DNA of 64,000 nt from Capilliphycus robustus (GTDB lineage: Bacteria; Cyanobacteriota; Cyanobacteriia; Cyanobacteriales; Microcoleaceae): positions 1 to 64,000 of the forward strand of contig NZ_JAYGHR010000009.1 in the NCBI RefSeq assembly GCF_034932365.1, given 5' to 3'. The number at the start of each line of letters is the position of its first letter. The stretch's first letter is position 1. Shown one piece after another: positions 59,883 to 64,000 of this stretch. The notes under the pieces were generated by a model. It searched no databases. It was given only the letters and a program-made list of their open reading frames with translations, and was not told the DNA's origin. Both the position numbers and the translations under genes were made by a program.

Positions 59883-60239
59883 TCACAGAGAAGCTCTACG
59901 GCGACGGTAATCAGAAAGATATTGTTCGAGCATACCAAATTGATTAAGATTAACGCTGTAGTAGACCCATCGGCCTTCTTGACGGGCGCGAACGAGCGAA
60001 GCCTCTCTTAACGCTTTCAGGTGAAACGATAGTTTAGACTGGCTGACATGAAGTTGTTCGCAAAGTTCACAGACACAGTATTCCCTCTGTTGCAGCAATT
60101 CTAAAACTCGAACTCGCAAAGGGTCAGATAAAGCATGAAAGCCTGATGCAACCTCAAAGGGCGAAGTTAGAGAAGTTGTGAGCATCAATTTTTTTTTGTT
60201 AACGTCAAGAGGTTTTTCTGAGCTGAAGTCTAAGACCAC
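59883..60239 (-). CDS. ArsR/SmtB-family regulator
   Basis: A 118-residue winged-helix regulator: FHALSDPLRVRVLELLQQRE then CVCELCEQLHVSQSKLSFHL and the wing ARQEGRWVYYSVNLNQFGML. The CVCELC cysteines sit where the ArsR metal-sensing (alpha-3) site lies, suggesting a response to arsenite, antimonite or similar. The start may be Met19 (MLTTSLTSPFEV, 60185), which gives a normal ArsR length; the upstream region is polar. No metal-transport or arsenate-reductase genes are adjacent. Confidence 0.85.
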   Translation of the reverse strand: MVLDFSSEKPLDVNKKKLMLTTSLTSPFEVASGFHALSDPLRVRVLELLQQREYCVCELCEQLHVSQSKLSFHLKALREASLVRARQEGRWVYYSVNLNQFGMLEQYLSDYRRRRASL

Positions 60240-60927
60240 AGCTAGGACAATAAACGGCAGAGTCAGTTTGCAGATAATGCAATCTGTCCTGCTATCAATT
60301 GAGTTATGTCTGTGGAAGGTTACTCCCTAGCCGCAGAAATTTAATAACTATTTTTAGTATAAATTTTGATCAGGTTTTTGATCAAGAGCAACTTTTACTT
60401 TTTCTCAAAATATCAATGAAACTCATCCAAGTTTTTCACATCCTAAGTTACAAAAATTACACCCTGTCGGTTTTCAGATGTCTAGGTCAATTCTTGCTTG
60501 ATTAAAAATCTATCTCAAGATAGACTCAAACAGATCAACTTGATGTGAAGGAAGTCCTATATCCCCCCTGGGTGGATCATTTTGTCACAAGTTTTTCACA
60601 TTATAGTCGGATTTAGAGGTGATCAATCGAGAGTTAATCGCTAAACTTTCTGGAAATAATTTAATTAGAACCAATTTTTGTTTGAGAAGGTCTTACTGAG
60701 CCTCTAGAATGATAATTGTGATTAAGTTAAACTTTGAAGATCACGAGTTCAACAGAGAATCAACTCCGTTATACAATAACAAATTAAGTTGAGTAGAAGG
60801 GATTATTGGTTGAGGAAGAGGGGATGAAGTCGCTAACGAGACTTTTTTATAAAAAATAAGCACGAGAATTATCTTTGTATACCCGTGCTTAGATTCAATT
60901 TGAGAAAACGAATGTTGCCCAAAAATA
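60240..60927. other. 688-bp gene-free region with a 14-bp direct repeat
   Basis: Between ArsR and the BI-1 gene. CAAGTTTTTCACAT occurs exactly at 60428-60441 and again at 60588-60601. The BI-1 terminator is at 60857-60891. A 68-codon open frame at 60299 does not look like a protein. No tRNA or known RNA was recognised. Confidence 0.45.
60851..60891 (-). terminator. Rho-independent terminator of the BI-1 gene
   Basis: TAAGCACG (60857-60864) pairs with CGTGCTTA (60884-60891), followed on the minus strand by a run of T (60851-60856). It lies 37 bp beyond the BI-1 stop. Confidence 0.75.
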
Positions 60928-61617
60928 TTAACGCCGACTCGACAGTGACATCATAACCTGCAAAACATACCAGAACAGCAAAGCAACAGAAGCAAACAGT
61001 TCTAACGAAGCAGCGACATAATGCTGAGTCGAATAGTGGCGCATGATTTTGGAGGTATCATACAAAATCGCCGCCGAAGCAAAGGCAACCATGACGACAG
61101 AGAACAGAAGACCCAACGTGAAGCCGAAAAGAATGCTACACAAGATTAAACCCAGGGCCACGAAGCCGCCTATTTTCAGAATTCCACCCAAAAAGGTAAA
61201 ATCCGTTTTTGTGGTCAAAGCAACCGTCGTTAAGCCGCCAAACAGCAACAGCGTTAGAATAGCGGCTGTCGGCAGAACACTGGGGTCAGAAAAATAAACC
61301 GCAAGATAAAGTAAAGGTGCAAAAATCAACGCCTGTGCGACGACATAAATTCCTAAACCCGCGTATTGAGTCTCAACAGAATCGGCTTTTGCGGTTAAAC
61401 TTCTGGAAAACCAACCCAGAAGTGAAAAAGCACCCAAAATGAGCAACCAGCTAAATCGACTGGCAAACACAAAACTCGCTAATGCTTGAGCTATCCCCGT
61501 TTGAAAGAGTAGAATCTCAACGAGAACAAAGGAACCCACGGCTCCAGCTAAGTGTATATAAGTCTGTTGAATAAACTTAGCTCGTTCACTCGGTCGGGAC
61601 TGAGCAACAGTAACCAT
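60928..61617 (-). CDS. Bax inhibitor-1 / YccA family membrane protein
   Basis: A 229-residue seven-helix protein of the TMBIM/BI-1 family. The N-terminal helix FIQQTYIHLAGAVGSFVLVE, the central SVETQYAGLGIYVVAQALIF and the C-terminal IMRHYSTQHYVAASLELFAS with the conserved Asp in ILYDTSKIM fit the fold. Bacterial members (YetJ, YccA) handle calcium leak or modulate membrane proteases; in cyanobacteria the role is unknown. It stands alone between two regulatory regions. Confidence 0.88.
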   Translation of the reverse strand: MVTVAQSRPSERAKFIQQTYIHLAGAVGSFVLVEILLFQTGIAQALASFVFASRFSWLLILGAFSLLGWFSRSLTAKADSVETQYAGLGIYVVAQALIFAPLLYLAVYFSDPSVLPTAAILTLLLFGGLTTVALTTKTDFTFLGGILKIGGFVALGLILCSILFGFTLGLLFSVVMVAFASAAILYDTSKIMRHYSTQHYVAASLELFASVALLFWYVLQVMMSLSSRR

Positions 61618-61902
61618 ATGGCTTCTCCTGAAAGGTTGTAAAGAAAAAGTTAGCTATTATTTCCAAGGGTAGCACTACAGTTCAATTCCTGAAGAGGCAG
61701 AGATTGAGCTAGGGTACAAGCCCTTTCTACTGGATGTCACGAGTATTGCTAACGGTTAGGACAACTATAGGCTGTCGATGAATCAATGGAAGGCTTGGAT
61801 AAAAAAACTGATTTTTCATCTTAATAAACTCCAAAAAATGGTTAATTTTTGATATTACGGCTTTAGACTGGATGTGACTTTTCTTTATTTTGTTCATTGT
61901 TA

Positions 61903-62274
61903 ATGACTATGCCCATAAAAATTGAACAGGCGACTCGCATTGAAGCGGCGGGAAATAAACCTAAACAGATTGATGAATATATCGGTCGGGTGAATTCTCA
62001 GACGGAAGCGGTGAGTATCGCTCATATGCACTCTCCGATGGGTTGGATGGAACCCGGTCAGCGTCCAGAGTTTGATGAATTTACGATGGTTTTAAAAGGA
62101 ATGCTACGGGTTGAATATGAAGGCGGTGAGATGGATATTTATGCAGGACAAGCTGTGATTGCGGCTAAAGGGGAATGGGTGCGTTATAGTAGTCCGACTG
62201 AGGAAGGGGCGGAATATATAGCTGTTTGTTTGCCTGCATTTTCTCCTAGTTTAGTGCATCGAGATTCTGAATAA
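61903..62274 (+). CDS. Small cupin-domain protein
   Basis: A 123-residue single cupin. The core has GQRPEFDEFTMVLKGMLRVE, where the usual G-x5-H-x-H motif is altered (the metal histidines are mostly absent), and YAGQAVIAAKGEWVRYSSP in the second cupin motif. Related small cupins (EutQ-like or ethanolamine-type) bind small ligands or metal. An alternative start is Met at 61909. Function is unknown. It lies in a stretch of unrelated single genes. Confidence 0.75.
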   Translation: MTMPIKIEQATRIEAAGNKPKQIDEYIGRVNSQTEAVSIAHMHSPMGWMEPGQRPEFDEFTMVLKGMLRVEYEGGEMDIYAGQAVIAAKGEWVRYSSPTEEGAEYIAVCLPAFSPSLVHRDSE

Positions 62275-62437
62275 ATTCCTACTCCTGGGTGATTCTACAA
62301 TCACCTGTTTGGGTGAAGAAAAGAAGGGTTGAGTGGGGCGATAGTAAAGCTAATAACAAAGCTCAAAACTCAGAAAATCGGATATCTAGAACTAGATAAC
62401 GGTTTAAGGTTCCACTCAATTCAGATTGGCAATACTT

Positions 62438-63226
62438 ATGATGAACTATCAGACTTCACCCCGTTGTCTCAAACAGAGTAGTCTGGAATTGCTACAAGAA
62501 TATAAGCAGTTTCCTTGTCAATCTATTCGGAATCAAATTGTTCAACTGAATAGGGGTTTGGTTCGCAAAGAAGTACATCACTGGATTAAACAATGTTCGG
62601 AAAGTTATGATGATTTACTTCAAGTTGGATGTATTGGACTTATTCAAGCGATTGAACGGTTTGATTTAACAAAAGGTTGTGCGTTTAGTTCTTTTGCTGT
62701 TCCTTATATTCGAGGGGAAATTTTACATTATTTACGGGACAAAAGTTCGTTAATTAGAGTTCCGCGTCATTATTTAAAGTTGAAGCGTCAAGGGTCAAAA
62801 GTGGTTGCTCAATTGCAGGAAAAACTACACCGAAAACCAACAGATTTAGAAATTGCTAATACTTTGGGGATTTCTGTTGAGCAGTGGAATCAGGTTAAAT
62901 TAGCTGAAAAAAATAGTTCTGTGTTGAGTTTGGATGCGACTTTCAATGATGAATTTGAGGATCAAAAGAGCTTAGTTGAATTGATTGTTGATCCGAATTA
63001 TAACGATTTCAAGACGGCTCATGAAGACAAAATAGATTTGGAGATGGCTTTATTGAAGTTAAAAGAAAAAAATCGATATATTTTAGAATTAGTTTTCTTT
63101 AAAAATCTCACTTACAAAGAAGTTGCAAAACATTTAGGAATTAGTATGATTACGGTTCATCGTCGCATTAAACAAAGTTTGAAAGATTTAAAAGTCATGC
63201 TCACAAGTTGGGAAACTTTGGTTTGA
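62438..63226 (+). CDS. sigF: RNA polymerase sigma factor, group 3 SigF-type
   Basis: A 262-residue sigma factor. Region 2: YDDLLQVGCIGLIQAIERFD then LTKGCAFSSFAVPYIRGEIL and HYLRDKSSLIRVPRHYL; region 3 in the middle; region 4 HTH: LTYKEVAKHLGISMITVHRR. Motif order and spacing match cyanobacterial SigF, which in Synechocystis controls pilus and motility genes and cell-surface expression. I begin at the ATG at 62438 (another ATG at 62441); an in-frame TTG at 62426 lacks support. The secreted-protein gene downstream on the other strand is a possible target but there is no evidence beyond position. Confidence 0.9.
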   Translation: MMNYQTSPRCLKQSSLELLQEYKQFPCQSIRNQIVQLNRGLVRKEVHHWIKQCSESYDDLLQVGCIGLIQAIERFDLTKGCAFSSFAVPYIRGEILHYLRDKSSLIRVPRHYLKLKRQGSKVVAQLQEKLHRKPTDLEIANTLGISVEQWNQVKLAEKNSSVLSLDATFNDEFEDQKSLVELIVDPNYNDFKTAHEDKIDLEMALLKLKEKNRYILELVFFKNLTYKEVAKHLGISMITVHRRIKQSLKDLKVMLTSWETLV

Positions 63227-63351
63227 TGCGCCTAGAGTATTCAGAGTCTAAAAATTGAATCTTTATTCTTTATAAAAAGAACCCCTGCTACCAAAAACAG
63301 GAGTTTGAGTTGGGATTAAATTCCAGCTAAAATATGCTTTCTTCCAATCAA

Positions 63352-64000
63352 TTATCGAGCCGGAACCCCAATAAATCCGTCGTCGGGTTCATTCTCAATA
63401 GGATTATTGGGAGAATTCGTCACTCCCTCATTATTAATCTGAGGATTCGGAGAAGTCAAATCTTGATTCTCCATGTCATTCATTTCCGTTGTTACTCCTC
63501 GATTTGTGTCTGGAGAATTTCTCTGTAGTTCATTGGAGTTATCACCCCCGTTTAGGGGTTGAGAAGGAGAGTTTCTCTGTTGATTAGGATTAATATTCGG
63601 ACTGGTTCCAGGACGATTTGTAGGACTGGTTCCAGGACGATTTGTAGGACTGGTTCCAGGACGATTTGTAGGACTGGTTCCAGGACGATTTGTAGGACTG
63701 GTTCCAGGACGATTTGTAGGACTGGTTCCAGGATTAGTTGTAGGAACTTCTCCGGGATTAGTTGTAGGACTGGTTCCGGGATTAGTTGTAGGACTGGTTC
63801 CGGGATTAGTTGTAGGACTGGTTCCGGGATTAGTTGTAGGACTGGTTCCGGGATTAGTTGTAGGACTGGTTCCAGGATTAGTTGTACCTTGAGTGATTAA
63901 TACTCCATTTTCAAATCGCTCAAAGCTAGAGTTAATTTTAGTTGATTCTGCTAAAGCAGATTGAGCAATCAGGGGTGTAAGACCAGCAACAGCAGTTAAA
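63352..64000 (-). CDS. Secreted octapeptide-repeat protein (5' end outside window)
   Basis: On the minus strand an uninterrupted frame enters from the right edge and stops at 63352-63354. It begins LTAVAGLTPLIAQSALAEST, the end of a Sec signal peptide (cleavage after SALA likely). Then come 12 tandem octapeptides encoded by 24-bp repeats: first seven GTSPTTNP-type units (one is GEVPTTNP), then five GTSPTNRP units (plus-strand 63598-63888). An Asn/Pro/Gln-rich tail ends PDDGFIGVPAR. The repeats are rich in Pro, Thr and Gly, suggesting an extended cell-surface or cell-wall linker. The initiator Met is beyond 64000. The mirrored plus-strand frame (Arg/Thr-rich) is a shadow of the repeats. Confidence 0.75.
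   Translation of the reverse strand, partial: LTAVAGLTPLIAQSALAESTKINSSFERFENGVLITQGTTNPGTSPTTNPGTSPTTNPGTSPTTNPGTSPTTNPGTSPTTNPGEVPTTNPGTSPTNRPGTSPTNRPGTSPTNRPGTSPTNRPGTSPTNRPGTSPNINPNQQRNSPSQPLNGGDNSNELQRNSPDTNRGVTTEMNDMENQDLTSPNPQINNEGVTNSPNNPIENEPDDGFIGVPAR
63598..63888. repeat. Twelve tandem 24-bp repeats
   Basis: Period 24 bp; plus-strand units such as GGACTGGTTCCAGGACGATT plus TGTA (five copies) and units ending GGATTAGTTGTA (seven copies). Two sub-families are arranged in blocks, consistent with recent duplications. The unit encodes GTSPT(N/T)(R/N)P on the minus strand. Confidence 0.9.

Noticed and set aside
60452..60472. HLR1-like TTACA repeats upstream of the ArsR gene
   Set aside because: The two TTACA units (GTTACAAAAATTACAC) do not have the spacing and flanking bases of the RpaB HLR1 consensus.
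60299..60505. 68-codon plus-strand frame in the region upstream of the ArsR gene
   Set aside because: AT-rich random-looking composition, no ribosome-binding site and no recognisable motif.
63598..63888. Regular 24-bp repeats that could suggest a CRISPR array
   Set aside because: There are no unique spacers between units; the repeats are contiguous and in frame with a secreted protein.
63559..63900. Arg/Thr-rich plus-strand open frame made of RTGSRTIC-type repeats
   Set aside because: It is the mirror of the 24-bp repeats that encode GTSPTNRP on the minus strand. The minus-strand frame continues into a signal peptide and a non-repetitive tail; the plus-strand frame has no such support.
1..64000. 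tRNA, rRNA, tmRNA or riboswitch genes
   Set aside because: I scanned intergenic regions on both strands for T-loop sequences, rRNA segments and known cyanobacterial riboswitch cores and found none I could support; a covariance-model search would be needed to exclude them fully.

Overview
The window comes from a cyanobacterium, most likely a filamentous non-heterocystous member of the Oscillatoriales (Lyngbya/Limnoraphis/Planktothrix/Oscillatoria type). The evidence is: many HIP1 octamers (GCGATCGC, e.g. 671, 9564, 12606); an RpaA-type response regulator; a PAM68 homologue beside rpsO; a cyanobacterial pyruvate dehydrogenase E2; a PucC-like BCD transporter; a SigF-type sigma factor; CruE/CruH-like carotenoid genes; and families confined or nearly confined to cyanobacteria (DUF3134, KGK, DUF2584). 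Genus is inference only. No rRNA, tRNA or CRISPR array was seen.

Layout. 1-530: a Uma2-type endonuclease remnant split by a 102-bp MITE whose removal restores the reading frame. 547-3004 (minus): glycosyltransferase, mraY, DUF3134. 3200-5460: a gene remnant, a second copy of the MITE, and an IS605-type element with divergent tnpA and tnpB. 5712-9916 (plus): small protein, AI-2E/PerM transporter, double-domain histidine phosphatase, degenerate dihydroorotase homologue. 10088-11084 (minus): CowN-like protein and signal peptidase I. 11496-17234 (plus): pyrC-like dihydroorotase, acyl-CoA synthetase, YlqD-like protein, three tandem 78-bp palindromic repeats, E2. 17392-18791 (minus): DUF433, GrpB-like, RibD-like. 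19005-28457: oxidoreductase, GNAT, a pentapeptide/HhH/membrane protein, phosphoribosyltransferase, formaldehyde dehydrogenase, CSP41-like protein, KGK protein, methyltransferase, DAHP synthase. 28589-35642: PAM68-rpsO, PucC-like transporter, ABHD14-like hydrolase, cyclic-nucleotide-binding protein, and a translationally coupled FAD/Rieske desaturase plus Rieske oxygenase pair. 35918-49492: secreted TPR-CHAT protein, ABC-F ATPase, SnoaL-like protein, PEP synthase, HxlR regulator, methyltransferase, HicB-like/DUF2584 pair, REC-histidine kinase, glutamate dehydrogenase. 49734-52514: a divergent manganese ABC transporter (mntC <-> mntAB) with four helically phased TTTCAT repeats between. 52581-60239: cold-shock/membrane fusion, decayed TnpA, XRE regulator, second CNB protein, three thioredoxin-fold or redox-repair genes, a tnpB-only element, rpaA, ArsR regulator. 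60928-64000: BI-1 protein, cupin, sigF, and the 3' part of a secreted octapeptide-repeat protein that runs off the edge.

Most genes are housekeeping or regulatory and lie singly or in pairs rather than in long operons. Functional groupings are: redox repair (thioredoxin-TPR, MsrA, TxlA-like), carotenoid ring modification (cruE/cruH-like), manganese uptake, and pyrimidine synthesis (two dihydroorotase homologues). Intergenic DNA is rich in small palindromes. One family, AAAACCCGGTTTC-loop-GAAACCGGGTTTT, ends several genes and probably serves as mobile terminators. A second, built on GTAGGGGC-type arms, forms the 78-bp array and brackets the KGK gene. The strongest points to follow up are the MITE family, the phased repeats in the mnt promoter, the CowN homologue, the two dihydroorotases with altered metal sites, and the multi-domain membrane protein at 20.6-22.8 kb.
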